Source: Sabellastarte sp. h YS-2021 (lineage: Eukaryota > Annelida > Polychaeta > Sabellida > Sabellidae). From it: a stretch of DNA of 64,000 bases. A program made the translations under genes and the position numbers. Where the stretch lies: the NCBI GenBank assembly GCA_964017235.1, contig OZ024929.1:162053609-162117608 (forward strand). The letters are read 5' to 3'. Positions 24,909 through 38,592 of this stretch are shown here, one piece after another (the stretch's first letter is position 1; the number at the start of each line of letters is the position of its first letter). Under the pieces are notes generated by a model. That model ran no database searches and had not been told where the DNA came from. It saw nothing but the letters and a program-made list of their open reading frames with translations.

Positions 24909-26663
24909 TCCACCCAAGGCATCTGGTATCTTCATTGGGGGGTAAGCTTCTCTGGGACTGAAAATAGCCTCATTCTGAAAAACAAGATGGCCACCGCGGG
25001 CATTTCTTTGAAAATAATCTATATTTTTCTACTGGCTCTTTCCCATAGGTAGAACATTGAATCTCTTCATAAGTGATATGTATAACAGATATATATGTCC
25101 TCTACAACCTTGCACACATTTGACCTTGAAGCTCTTAATTCAAGGTCATCCACGGAGTGCCGAAGTAACCCACATAGCGGACTTTAAAAGTGCCTATATC
25201 TCCTTTGTTATTGGTCCAACAGGTTGCAATGTGAAACCAACGTATAGGAAATCATGTTCTGCGAATATTCTGTCAAATTTGACTCGCTTATTATTATCGG
25301 TCCTAGAGGTTTGGGATGGTAAACCAACCATAGAAAATCATGGGCTGGAAATCTTTTTGTGTGGTCAGATTTGACCTTGGGCCTCTTGTTCAAGGTCAAA
25401 CGAGGATAGCCAAACTTAAAATTGCTTATAACTCGCTTATTATTGGTCCTAGAGGTTTGGGATGGTAAACCAACCTATAGAAAATCATGAGCTGGGAATC
25501 TTTTGGTGTGGTCAGATTTGACCTTAGACCCCTCGTTCAAGGTCAAATGAGGATAGCCAAACTTAAAAGTGCTTATTACTTGCTTATTATTGGTCCTAGA
25601 GGTTTGGGATGGTAAACCAACATATAGGAAATCAATGCCTGGGAATCTTCTGGTGTGGACGGATTTGACCTTATGCCACTCCTTTAAGGTCAAACGAGGA
25701 TAGCCAAACTTAAAGTGCTTATAACTCCCTTATTATTGCTCGTAGAGGTATGGGATGGTAAGCCAACCCATAGGAAATCATGAGCTGGGAATCTTTTGGT
25801 GTGGTCAGATTTGACTTTGGGCCCCTCCTTCTAGGTCAAACGAGGATAGCCAAACTTAAAGTGCTAATACTTGCTTATCATTGGTCCTAGAGGTTAGGGA
25901 TGGTAAACCAACCTATAGAAAATCATGAGCTGGGAATCTTTTGGTGTGGTCGGATTTGACCTTGGGCCCCTCCTTCATGGTCAAACGAGGATAGCCAAAC
26001 TTAAAAGTACTTATAACTCACTTATTATTGATCCTAGAGGTTTACAATGCTAAACTAACTCATACGAAATCTTGGGCAAGGAAATCATGGAATGGGAATC
26101 TTTTGGTGTGGTCGGATTTGACCTTGGGCCCCTCCTTCAAGGTCAAATGAGGATAGCCAAGGTTAAAAGTGCTTATAACTCGCTTATTATTGGTCCTAGA
26201 GGTTTGGGATGGTAAACCAACCTATAGAAAATCATGAGCTGGGAATCTTTTGGTATGGTCAGATTTGACCTTGGGCCCCTCCTTCTAGGTCACACGAGGA
26301 TAGCCAAACTTAAAAGTGCTTATAACTTGCTTATCATTGGTCCTAGAGGTTTGGGATGGTAAACCAACCTATAGAAAATCATGAGCTGGGAATCTTTTGG
26401 GGTGGTCGGATTTGACCTTGGGCCCCTCCTTCAAGGTCAAACGAGGATAGCCAAACTTAAAAGTACTTATAACTCACGTATTATTGATCCTAGAGGTTTA
26501 CAATACAAAACTAACTCATATGAAATCTTGGGCTAGGAATTTTCTGATGTTAGATTTGATCTTTGGCCCCTCCTTCAAGGTCAAACGATGGTTCACTGGC
26601 TTTGGTGAGTTGTCTTTCTGGTGGATACAAATTTGCATCGGTTCTCCAATGTGTAGGTCTAGT
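24909..26663 (+). mobile_element. Helitron-like family 1, copy 4, longest array
   Basis: The left end is TCCACCCAAGGCATC after ...attgta. Most of the head between this and TATCTTCATTGGGG is deleted. Around ten 147-bp units follow (about 25190-26590) and the tail ends in CTAGT at 26659-26663 followed by T. Small indels in some units. Open frames inside are repeat read-through. Confidence 0.78.
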
Positions 26664-29600
26664 TGTAAGTTGAAAACACACACTGCACGCCAAAATTCAT
26701 CACCCTTGGAAGAAAGACAAGTTTGTTGCTTTCTGTGTACTGTTTCATGCTGTATCATGGCATACACCTCAACATGGCACAAAACTTTGGTACTTTCTGC
26801 ATGCAAATTTTGCAAAGTTAGGGCACTGATTTCTTTTAGAAATTATATTATGGTCCCTTAAAAATCTTTCTAAAACGTTGATTGTTTTGATTTTTCTTGT
26901 TAAAATACACTTTTTTTGATTGCACTTGAATCAATGCATATTTTAATCAATAGAAATCCACGATATTAAAATGGTAATACATGTAACCACATGTAAGGAT
27001 TTTGTGTCCAAGGTGTGCCAAGTTACACGGGGGAAGAGGTAACTTCCAAAGAGCGTAGCAACATAAACGCACAAAAGCACCTGTCTTAAAATAATATATA
27101 ATAAATAAAAACGCTAGCCCATCTTGCAAGGACATCTCAGAAAGTCGTTTTATCTTTCATTTTAATTACCCCAAGAAAAGGCAATGGTAATCCAGTGGTC
27201 CAGTTGTAATAACCGGGATCACAGTTCCCTTTGTTGGAAAATAGAAGCATAAATTGCTTTTTCCACAACATTCATGCAACAGATTCAACGGTGGAAGTAA
27301 AATAAGGCACAACTGGGGCTGGCAAGTAAACCTCAATTCCTCGTTTTGGATGAACTGACTCGGACTTGGTTAATCACTTGATTATCAACCACGGAATAAA
27401 CTGCGTCATATTTTGACATATTACACCTTATAAAATGGTTCAAAGGCACACAACAGGAAAGAATTTTGGTAATTCACTGAATTTTGGAAAAAAGACACAT
27501 TTATAATTCAATATACAGGTAACTTTAACCAGTTTTATATTGCGAGATTTGAGGCGTCCTCGAAATCTGTTAAATTAAAATGCCGTTTTATAATAACATT
27601 GTTACACAATTAAAGTTTGCAAATGATGTAAAATATGAAAAAAAATGAAACAGAAACACCATATATTAGTAAAATATATTCTTATATTTAAAGAAAAATT
27701 TAATTTTGTAGTAGCTTTTACGTCTATGTTTAGTTGTTTTCGAATACCCAGTTCACTTTTCTTGCCTCAAGTATTAAACTGAATTGTTTTATTTCCGAGT
27801 AACCAAAGAATTGTTGTAAATTGGTAACTTAGTAATATCACAATATAATATTTGCAGTATCACAATAAACAATTATAATGTATTAGAGAATATTATGAAA
27901 ATATTTAATTTCATTTCAACCATGTTGATTCTGTAGATACAAGTTGTATGTATTATGTGTCAAAAGAAAGATTTTTAATCAGCATGCTAGATATAACTAA
28001 TTGGATTATTTCAAGAGCTGGAATACTTGAGGTGTTTGTATCAATCGATGGAAACACCACAAATTGCTAACTGCTGATATTTAAGTGTCTTTTTATCAGT
28101 GAAAATATGCCAACAAATTGCAAAATCTACAGAAATATTGTTATAACTTAGAAGTAGTATTATTAGTTTTTATTAAGGCAATGAAAGGGTGTTTTAAACA
28201 TTTTATAGTTTCAAAAACACATTATCAAGCTAGTGCTAAGGGTTAAATATACAAACCCATATTAGAACTCATTTGGTGTTACTTCAACAAGAAATTCAAC
28301 ACAAGTGGGTCAGTTTCATTAGAATAGATGCCAATGTAGACCTGGTATTTAGTGTACTCGTATATATGAAATTCTATGTCACAGAGTTCCTCTTGAAGCT
28401 GTACATAATCAAGAATCTGTGCTGTAACTGCCCAGACATCCACAAAAAACTGTTCCCAGCTTCTGCTCTTTTACGGAACAGTCACCAGTAAAGTGTGTGC
28501 TAGATTCAAAAGATTACAGCACTTTCTTTAAATATATTAAACATTATAATTCTGTGTCTTTTTAGTTATATCTTACAACCATGGTGTACAAGGGTGCAGT
28601 GTCTCAGCCCTTTTAGATTATTCATGTTTATCATTTTTAATATAGACTCCCTGATCACCTCAATATAGAAACACCCTTCAAAATGGTTAGATTGGCAAAT
28701 TTGATAACACTATGAACTTGGCAGTTATGAAATACATCTTGAGAATACTATAGATGTTTGTGGGTAGTACTATTTACCACTTAATGATACATATATCACA
28801 GAAAATGCTTAAGGTTGTCATGAGACTTATTATAAATTAAACAACCACTGCCACTATTGGATAATGGAATGTTCAGTGAGTGCCATTTTATTTCCGATAC
28901 GTGCCTTTATTGCATATTTTGATTTTTCTTGCTAATGAAAACCGATTTTTCCTTACATATCATGAAATTGCTAGTTGCAATTGAGTTCGCAAAATCAGTT
29001 TTCAATACATAGCCATTTTGTCCATGGCACGACAGTACTTAAAAATTATAATTTGAAATACTTGCCATTCCAGTAAAGGTAAATAATCTCTTTTTGCATA
29101 ATCTCCCATTAACTATCTATGGTAACAAATGTCCTTAATCCACAAAAGAAAAGGTTGCTGTTCTTTTTTTATTTTACAAAATAAAACCTCCGCTTTAGTT
29201 TAACCAAGAAAGTTTGTCTCCAGAACTCATATTTTTCTGATAATCTTCTTTACTTTAAAGTTGAAGAGCATATTTTGATTTCAGATTTTCTTAACCGCTT
29301 CTGTACACTTGTGTCATGCTATATTCTGATACAGATACCATCAACAGGGTCAGAATTGGTTACAGAAGTATTGTTGACTGTACGTTATCACAGGGCATGC
29401 ATTAAATCTATTTTTACTCCAAAGTTTTGGAATTCATGTTTACACAAGGGCAGGGGGTTCTCGTGTACCCACATTTAAAATACTCACCAGGATGTCATTT
29501 TTGGCGCGTATTTGTTTAATGATAACTCATTTTCACAAATTATGGTGTGTCATTGGTAACCTATTCTACTTGATGCACATAATCATCTTACACTATTTCT

Positions 29601-32600
29601 TTTACTGAATAATAATTATAATCTTCATCACTCTTTGCTACATTTTACCTCCAATATGGCATAGACAATGCTTTCAGGCATAAACTTGAAATATAAAATT
29701 ACTTTGAAAGTTGCAGTCTGGAGTTTTTGGTATCACACAGCAATTTAAACACTGAAAAAGTTAATTGAATTGTATCAGCTGTATGCCAAGTTGAATTTGT
29801 TTAGATTGTGGTTTCAATTTCTTCCTTTGTCGCATGGAACTAGACCCTTGTGTTAGAGCACTATGTACTAAACCTCTGTGCTGCAGTGATGTATCACAAA
29901 TAACGCAGACATATCAGTTACAAGCACATTTGCACACGGTCAATTTTCCCTCAGAATCATTCTTTTCCTTAATAGAAGGTAGCTACTCCTACTATTCACC
30001 AAATACTTTCAAGCATTGTTGACGTCAACACAGTCCAGACAATAATTTGAAAAAAAAAAAAGAAGTTGTACTGACAAGACATTTTAAGATATTTCTGTAA
30101 AACAATTTTAAATTTTAATTGAACTGTACATCAAAGTCTTGCCTAATATTATACTTATTCAATTCTTCTTTCTTTCTTTTTTTTTTTTTTGTGTATATAC
30201 CCCAGTTCAACTTGGCTCAACTACCCTGATTATTCAGTCAGGAGTCTGTAATTATGTCTGGGTGCAAATTTAACAACCTCGGTGAGTGAGCATGCCCCAA
30301 CTACTTGTGTTCCACCTTCTCACTTTGGTACAATATATCTTTTAAGTTATGTATCCTAGTTTTTTGTCTGTATGACTTATATTAGCTACTCTTTACATGA
30401 ACTGATTAAATTTCAAATAAAAGTGAATAAAAGTAGAGCTGAGTGATCTTGTCCCATGAAATGATAAGTCTTGCCATTGATCTTTTCCGCCAAGAATGAT
30501 TATTTGTTGGTGTCGTGAGTTATTGTCTTGAACCATGCAGGTCGGAGGTGTTAATTTAAAGGCAGTATCACCCATTGTCCTGACTGTATGTTCCATCTGG
30601 TGCAGATTGTAAGACATATTTTCAGTCAGAAGGTCAGCCTCACCATTTTCCCCTTGGATTATAGTAGGGCCATGATTATGAATTTGGCAAGGTCTTTTGA
30701 CCAAACATGGATCTAAGACTGTATGCTAGATCACGGTAGTGTGATATAGGTCTCATGTTCTGTCCCGATGTATTTTTCTTACTGAAAACCCCAACTTTGG
30801 CTTTCACCATACACTGACATTTAGGTGTGTTTTGTCTCTTCTTTGAGGTAGATAACAAATTAATCAAGAAAAGTTATTCAAATACTGGTACAAAGATTGC
30901 CATAATGAAGAATATTACCTTTCTTGCTTTAGAATTCATGTACTTAATGCAGCTTGTGAATGCTGGCCACAACTCTTGTAATAATAAAGTGCAGAAAGCA
31001 AATGGACATGTGCTTCTCATTACTTAGACACCATTTCAACACCACACTTGTGTTAGAAGGGAACAATTGCATTATTCGTTGTGCATATTTGCGATGTTTC
31101 AGCAACACACAATCACCATTAAAGAATGAAGTATCACTGCGACATTTACCAGGCTTGCTCCCTTTTCTGTCTCTTGTGTTTAACATTTTAGCATTCCATT
31201 TTATCAGAGAATGGGCTGGAGTCTGTTGATTCCCATTTAAATGGAACCATTATGCAAACGATGATGCTGTGAATAATTCAAATCAAAAGACCCCCTTTTT
31301 TTACCGTCCATGATTTTTTTTGTCATCAAAATTGTTTCATAAATTTTTCTGCTTATCCTTTTAGAAGCCATTTTGTGGTGACGTGACTTTGTTTAATGAC
31401 TAAAGTTAAGTGGTTGCTGGGTGTGCATTGTGACTAGATTAATGAGTGACTTTATAGTCATAGCCAATATTTTAACTTTAGGCTTCAAGAATTTTCTCTT
31501 TTCACATACAAATTTCAATAAGTTTGAGGTTAAATTTAGCCAAACACCTTTATATAAACCTTTGATCAGTGGAATTCCATTTCAAGTAGATATTAATATG
31601 AGCCCTTTATCAGACACTCAGAAAGCAACTTTAAATAAAATTTGCCTTGTTATGTTGAAATGTTGCATAAGAAGTAAATGTATATTTATGATATACCTTG
31701 TGAGTTTGAATCTCAGCTTTTGTTGTAAATGGTCATTTTAAATGTAACTTGCCAATGTTCCGATTGTTTCCAGCACAAAAGGATGATGAACCCGTACACA
31801 CCTTCTGGATCTCTCCAGCCATAAAAATGTCTTACATGACTTGCCCTCCACATTAACCATTTGAGGGTAAAGGTTACTAGAAAAACGCTGCTGGAAACCA
31901 GTTCTGCATTGTTGGCCAAAAAGTTTGCATGGTTATTCACTGATCATCTGTGATGTGGTATTATCCAAATCTGATGTCCAAAATTATAAAAAACTACAAT
32001 ATAAACTTTAAAGCAAATATGCAAATGAACAATTGAATGATACAGTGGCGAAAGGGGATAAAATTTTGATTGCTGTCTTCCAGGTTAATTGGTTCCTTTT
32101 GTCATATATAGATGCAGTGTGATTGCAATCCGAAAACAACTTTGTTTCAGCAAGAGTTGGTTACTGTTTCACCACTGTGAGATCAGAGGTTTTTGTCTTG
32201 CTCTCTGGTAAGATGAACTCAGCTGGAAAACTATAACCCAAGACTATGCCAGTGATTGATCAGTTTCTTGCACCATTGCACTTCACAAACTTGACATCTC
32301 TTGTTTTCAATGTACACAGGAAGAACGGTGTTTCCTGTGTTACCATGCTTCTGTGACTATGTTCTCCAAAGGTTTTCAGGATTTCAGTCATGTCTGTGTA
32401 GTTTTCAGCAAATGTTTCACTATTCTTTGCCATGATATTGCACAATTTTGCAGTCAGAAGATTTTATTATTGAAGTGTAATGTTCAGGTTCTTCCCACTG
32501 GCTTCAACTCCCTTGGATGTTTAGAATGCATTGGATTATAGGGTTAAAGTTTAAGTTTTATATTCCTATCAGTTAGCTAAGGTCTTATTAGGAAAGGCCC

Positions 32601-35600
32601 CTTAGTTACTGCCACATGCTGCCGTAAAGTGGATTCCAACCTGTTACCACAGGTCAGAGCTAAGTCATTACTTACCAAACTTGTGCCTTTGATCCCCTTC
32701 TTAAAGTGCTATAAAAGTCAAACTAGATTTGAATTGTTGAGCCACTGCCACTAAAAGCTCTATTTTCTAATAATAAATCGCAGTAACACACGACACTCAG
32801 TCATATCACATCTGTATTAGCAGAAAAATACTCAAAAGAACAGAAAAATCTGTTGAGCCATACAATTATCATGAATGGTGATTACACAACTACTTACCAT
32901 CGTGTACCTTCTTATTCATGCTTTGCCAGTATATTAAAAAGACTGGAAGGCATATTCACATTCACACAGACATTCGTTTAGGTTACATGAGGGTTCATAG
33001 CAGCAAAATAATCTCTTTGAAAACTATATACATTATGAAAAGGTCTTTGGAAGTAGATCTTTGAATCGCTATGCATCTCTTGATGAAGAAAATATAAAAT
33101 AATGAACTCCATAAATAATGAACTGAATGATATATTTGCATTATTTTAATATCTTGTCAAAACAAGGGATAGCCATTACTTGCCAGGTCATGCATCACAA
33201 TAATAATACTCTCAAATACCTGTGCAGTTGAAGATCCAGGTATTTTGGCAATGATGTCATCCATCATTCCAGTTGTAGATGCATATGAGAATGTCCAGTG
33301 TCTCAGCAGGAGCCACATGTTGGAAGAATACTTTCCTATGGTCACACAAAACAGACCCACATGGTATCCTATAGATAAATATCTAATGCACGCTGACAAT
33401 CTGCTGAAGAAGTTTTCACATGTCCTACGTTTCTGGCTGTAATAATCCAGCTTGACAGCATTAAGATAGATGAAGATGTCATAGAAGTATGCCACAACCC
33501 ATCTCTCAGTTGATTATATGCTCCAGTGGTTTACTTGGCCAGAAACTTGATTAGCAGGATATCCAGCCTTCAGCAAAGAAAGTTTACACAGCTGATCATC
33601 TACAGGAAGAACTGTTCAAACTTGCCTCACTAATGAACATAATTAAGTTGTAGATACAGTCTCTTTGCTATTTTATTGCATAGAGTATCATTCGACTTTG
33701 TCAAACTGTATAGCTTTTAGATATATTTATTCACATTACTTGCCATTATTCCAGGTTTAATTAGAATTGATAAGTCTTCTGTGTTCCAGTTACTGTGGTG
33801 TAAACTGAAAGAAGTATTTTCTTGTGGTTTAAACAGTTATTTGTGGAATGCAAAGATGTCAGTTTCATCACACTTTGCAGTATTAATATTGCCCATCAAT
33901 TTATGAAATTCAACTCTCCACACACATGATTAATTGCTGCAACCATTAGCTTCATTGTGTTCTTCAGTTACTCGACTTTCAACTGTGAATCATGTTTGAT
34001 TAAAATACTGCTATGCGACATCCATATTACTGGTGTATCACAAGACTTGGATGACAGTGATATATGCGTATCCTTGCATGCTGGATGTTTGAATATTTTT
34101 TATATCCTGCTGGTCTGCAAGGTGGGAGATTATAAACCTCTGCTTCAGTGCTTCCCGTGTTTCACTCCTTGATAATTGTTGTAGTTTACTCCATTTTCCC
34201 AGTACCTTGACGGTAATACTTGAAAAATATTCTTGAACTTGGTAAGCACTCATGTCGCATCAAGACTCCATAGCCAACCTCCCAGCTAATGAAACTCTAG
34301 CTCAGCTGATGCTGATATATCTCGAGGATCACTGTTTTAATTTCCTGTTAGTGAAGACATCTATTTAAGCCAGTTCCTTCTGTCACTGTATGTATGTTTA
34401 ATTTATTGTGTTGGTGTCCAAGAAGACATCTTTCTCATCATGATCAGTCATTACTCCCTGCCCTCAAAAACCCTATCAAACTACCTGTCACAGTGTCTTT
34501 ATGGTCTGAGAGAATTCATCTGCATGGAAAAAATGCACCCTGCCTGAGAAAGCCTATAAACTGCCTTTCTCATTGATGTATATGGTTTATAAGAATCAGT
34601 CTGCATAAAAAATTGCATAGATTTCACATGCAGCTGTTATAAACAGTTAATGACAATTGAGAATTGAACATGTGCATGGTATGAAAGAAAGATATAATAT
34701 ACCATTTTGGTGTAAGATACTGGTTCTGATGAATCAGGATAATTACAGAGGAAGCTGGGTCATTGAAAAAACGAAACACTGATAGATTGCAGCATGTAAT
34801 TCAGATGACAAGAGTCGTGATTTGGGTGATGAATGAGGCTCGGAAAGACATCAAGTCCCTCTTGACAACCTGACTTCAGAGTCTCTCAAAAATTTGATTG
34901 TGGATAGAGAAAATGATACAGACGTTGGTCTTTTTCTTACATACTATATTCATTACAGTAGTTTTAATACAAGTACATATAGAAGCTTTATTATTTGTAT
35001 ACAAAATGTGTTCACACTGACAAAACAGAAATTGAAACAGTTGTGATGGGAAGAGTCTCAGTTGTCTAGTGTCATCGGGAATAATCACTTACTGATGATG
35101 GTCATCTCTGGCCATAGGTTCCAATCCCGTCATAACAACATGTGGCCAATACTGACTTTGATTGCCATTATGAAGGACATGAAAAAAAAATTTGTACACA
35201 ATATTAGTGAAGCGTATATGTACTGCTGACTGTTCCAATACTCTCTTACCTGGAATTGGGTTCAGTTATTCCTTGGCATTGTTTGTTGGCCTTTCTCAGA
35301 ACTTGGCACAATCACAATGTATATGTTATGGTTTGTTTTTACAATCTGGTTACAAGTATCATGTCTCTGTGTTTGAACTAAATACAATATATTCCAAGAA
35401 GATTATATGCTTAAAATTACACAGTTTTACATTTTCTAACACCAATTTGTTATAAGCTGCCTGTTTTTAGGACCAATATTTCTTTGTTGAGGTTTTATCA
35501 TATCATAATCCACTCAGATTAATGAAACACTCTCTTCAAGTTTTCTGTCCTTGTAAACAACAATGTTCACTTTTCTACTCCTGTTTCGTTGTACCTTATC

Positions 35601-35975
35601 TTCAATTCATTTTTTTTTTTTAACTATTCATTACTATTCTGTTACTTGCAACAAATGACACACTGTTGGTTATGTGTGACAGCATAGATACTCTTTGATA
35701 ATGTCGCTTAATAAGTCTTTATGAATGTCCCTCCTTAAATCAGAGTAAGGGGGATTTTTCTGCTTATCAGGGAAGCCCAGCATGGAAAGAAGAAAAAAAA
35801 AGAAAAAAAAGCCCACTTTTGTGAGAAGATCTGTACACATTATGAAGATTTGAGCACATTAGTTTTCCTAACAGAGAAAAAAGTGATATTCTTAAACAAA
35901 TACTGCACTTTCTAAAGGGATGAGGTGCGGCTAAATTTTAGATATTATACTTGTGACACTCGTGTTAGTTGTGTA
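26664..35975. other. 9.3 kb of intron without recognised elements
   Basis: AT-rich sequence. I examined the minus strand because of several CTTACC/CTCACC sites (29481, 32666, 32892, 35247) that would be good donors on that strand. The open stretches next to them are short and not recognisable as a protein family. A diverged tRNA-like SINE may lie near 35050-35165 (box-B-like GGTTCCAATCCC). I cannot support a gene here. Confidence 0.4.
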
Positions 35976-37309
35976 TACCCATTGAGACATCCAGTGGATA
36001 GTTTGGTTTAGCGTTCGCTAAGCTGCCGAAGCCGCCGCGCGTAGAGAGATTTTCGGCGTTAACACTCTAAGAGGAAAACTACATCAGCTAGATTCACCAA
36101 ATTTGCAGGACATCTTCATTGGGGGGTAAGCTTCTCTGGCAAGGAAATTAGCCTCATTCTGAAAACAAGATGGCTGCGACGGGCATTTCTTTGAAAATTA
36201 TCTACATTTTTCTACTGGATGTTTCTCATAGGTAGAAGGTTGAATGTCTTCATAGGTGATACGTATATTAGATATATATGTCCTCTACAACCTTGCAGAC
36301 ATTTGACCTTGAAGCTCTTAATTCAAGGTCATCCACGGAGTCCCAAAGTAACCCACATAGTGGACTTTAACAGTGCTTATATCTCCCTTATTGTTGGTCC
36401 TAGAGGTTTGCAATGTGAAACCAACCTATAGGAAATCATGTGCTGCGAATCTTTTGGTGTTGTCGGATTTGACCTTAGACCCCTCATTCAAGGTCAAGTG
36501 AGGATAGCCAAACTTAAAAGTGCTTATAACTCGCTTATTATTGGTCCTAGAGGTTTGGGATGGTAAACCAACCTATAGGAAATCATGGGCTGGGAATCTT
36601 CTGGCATGGTCGGATTTGACCTTGGGCTCCTCCTTCAAGGTCAAATGAGGATAGCCAAACTTAAAAGTGCTTATAACTTGCTTATTATTGGTCCTAGAGG
36701 TTTGGGATGGCAAAGCAACTTATAGGAAATCATGGGCTGGGAATCTTTTGATGTGGTCAGATTTCACCTTGGACCCCTCCTTCAAGGTCATACGAGGATA
36801 GCCAAACTTTAAAGTGCTTATAACTCGCTTATTATTGGTCCTAGAAGTTTGGGATGGTAAGCCAACCTATAGGAAATCATGGGCTGGGAATCTTGTGGTG
36901 TGTTTGGATTTGACCTTGGGCCCCTCCTTCAAGGTCAAACGAGGATAGCCAAACTTAAAAGTGCTTATAACTTGCTTATTATTGGTCCAAGATGTTTGGG
37001 ATGGTAAACCAACCTATATAAAATCATGGACTGAAAATCTTCTGGTGTGGTTGGATTTGACCTTGGGCCCCCTCCTTCAAGGTCAAACGAGGACAGCCAA
37101 ACTTAAAAGGGTTTATAACTCTTTTATTATTGATCCTAGAGGTTTGCAATGTGAAACCAACTTGCAGGATATTTTGGGCTCGGAATCTTCTGATGTCAGA
37201 TTTGACCTTTGGCCCCTCCTTCAAGGTCAAATGATGGTTCACTGGCTTTGGTGAGTTGTCTTTCCGGTGGATACAGATTTGCATCAATTCTCCAATGCGT
37301 AGGTCTAGT
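35976..37309 (+). mobile_element. Helitron-like family 1, copy 5, with six-unit array
   Basis: The head is recognisable by CATCCAGTGGATAGTTTGG and GTTCGCTAAGCTGCC; the terminal TC has changed to TA. Array units start at TTATAAC motifs at 36524, 36671, 36818, 36965 and 37113, a spacing of 147-148 bp. The 3' hairpin stem has become GCAT ... ATGC with both arms still pairing. It ends CTAGT at 37305-37309, then T. Confidence 0.8.
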
Positions 37310-38359
37310 TAGCAATTGTTGAATTATTGGTATAAAACCAATTGAGAATGGGTACAGCTCAAAAAATCGGATCACAACCAATCTCTCTTCCCATCCTCTA
37401 TCTTAAATCTGCCTTTTGGATTATTTGGCACTTTGTTTACCAAATGGACATTAATATAAATCCCCTGGAAACAACTGGTCTATATTGTGAAAGTGTCCTA
37501 CATGAATATGAATCCTTACTTTTGTACACTGAAATACAGATACTACCAAAACAGGAAAAGAATTGAGCCACAAATGAGTCCCAACAAGTTCAATATTTTA
37601 CGCTGTATGTAGCTTGTGATGCCAACTCTGAACGTGCGAATTAGGTGCAAGGTCCATTGAGACAGGTAGTTAAGTATTCAGTGTACCAGTTTGTTCGTAA
37701 AAGTTTAGTATTTTACAGTTTATTTGACTGTTTTTAAAATTAAGTTGATTCATTTTTGCAATGTCATTTTGTTGGTGTCATGAGGAAAGACTCTTCAAAA
37801 TGACGGTTTGTTGATTAATTCTACAAAACAGGTTCCTGTGAATCTTTAGTGCAATCAATGGATACACAGTTTTATCAGGAGTGCATTAGACACTAGTATA
37901 CATAAATCATTTGCCTCGCTTTTTCAGTTATTCCTAAAAATATGTTTTTTAATATCCCAAGTTTTCCTGTTAAGAGTGTTTGACAAATAATACATTGAAG
38001 ATATGTTTGAAGTAAATCTGAGCGATGCATCACTAGGAGAAGCTGTATATCGTGCTGTATGCATATAGGCTTGAGGCACATTAACTGATAAATTGAGCAT
38101 TCTCTATGGAGGCTTTTAATCTTCAAAGGTTGATGGCAAGATGCACCCACATCATCTTAGTGCTTGCTTTTTCTGATGAAGTCATCTGCATTAATGTGGG
38201 TTTTTGGCATCAGTAGTTGGCCCCACATTCACATGACTGCTGATATGCTTTCCCAACACTTTAGAAGTTCTGTTACTGTGACTGCAATTTTGGGGAATAG
38301 ATGGCCTCAGTTAAAGCCGAAGTATCAAATATAAATTCAGAGAAACTAGTCTATTGACT
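37310..38359. other. Intron sequence, nothing recognised
   Basis: AT-rich, no supported exons or repeats. Confidence 0.5.
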
Positions 38360-38592
38360 TTTTTCACCACGTAACACTCTCGCCTCCCACCTCTGAGGTC
38401 GGGGGTTCGATCCCCGTGACGGCCTTAAGTGGGAAAGCTGGTAGTTGCTTGCCATTGGTCGGCAGTTTACAGTACACAACCCTAGCGAACTCAATGTACT
38501 GGTTTCCTCTGCCCTTCCAACTACCCGTCGTGATATGACCTGTACAGTGTTGAAAGCGACGTAAAACCCCAAATAATAAATAATAATTCATG
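38360..38592 (+). mobile_element. tRNA-derived SINE
   Basis: The 5' part has CTCTCGCCTCCCACCTCTGA and a perfect RNA polymerase III box B, GGGGGTTCGATCCCC. A central body follows, then GATATGACCTGTACAGTG, GCGACGTAAAACCCC and an AATAATAAATAATAA tail. Box A is degraded at the 5' end. It is the best preserved of the SINE copies in the window. Confidence 0.8.

Noticed and set aside
25190..26590. CRISPR-like array
   Set aside because: The units are contiguous 147-bp tandem copies without unique spacers, in animal DNA.
28273..28491. Minus-strand open stretch with WEQFFVDVWAV
   Set aside because: No acceptor with a pyrimidine tract, about 60 codons only, no known family. Chance is sufficient.
33157..33495. 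112-residue minus-strand open frame, protein-like in places
   Set aside because: Two other frames of the same stretch also look protein-like, no family is recognisable, and the length is within chance for the number of frames in an AT-rich 64-kb window.
38375..38420. tRNA gene
   Set aside because: Box B is perfect, but there is no complete cloverleaf and a SINE body and tail follow.
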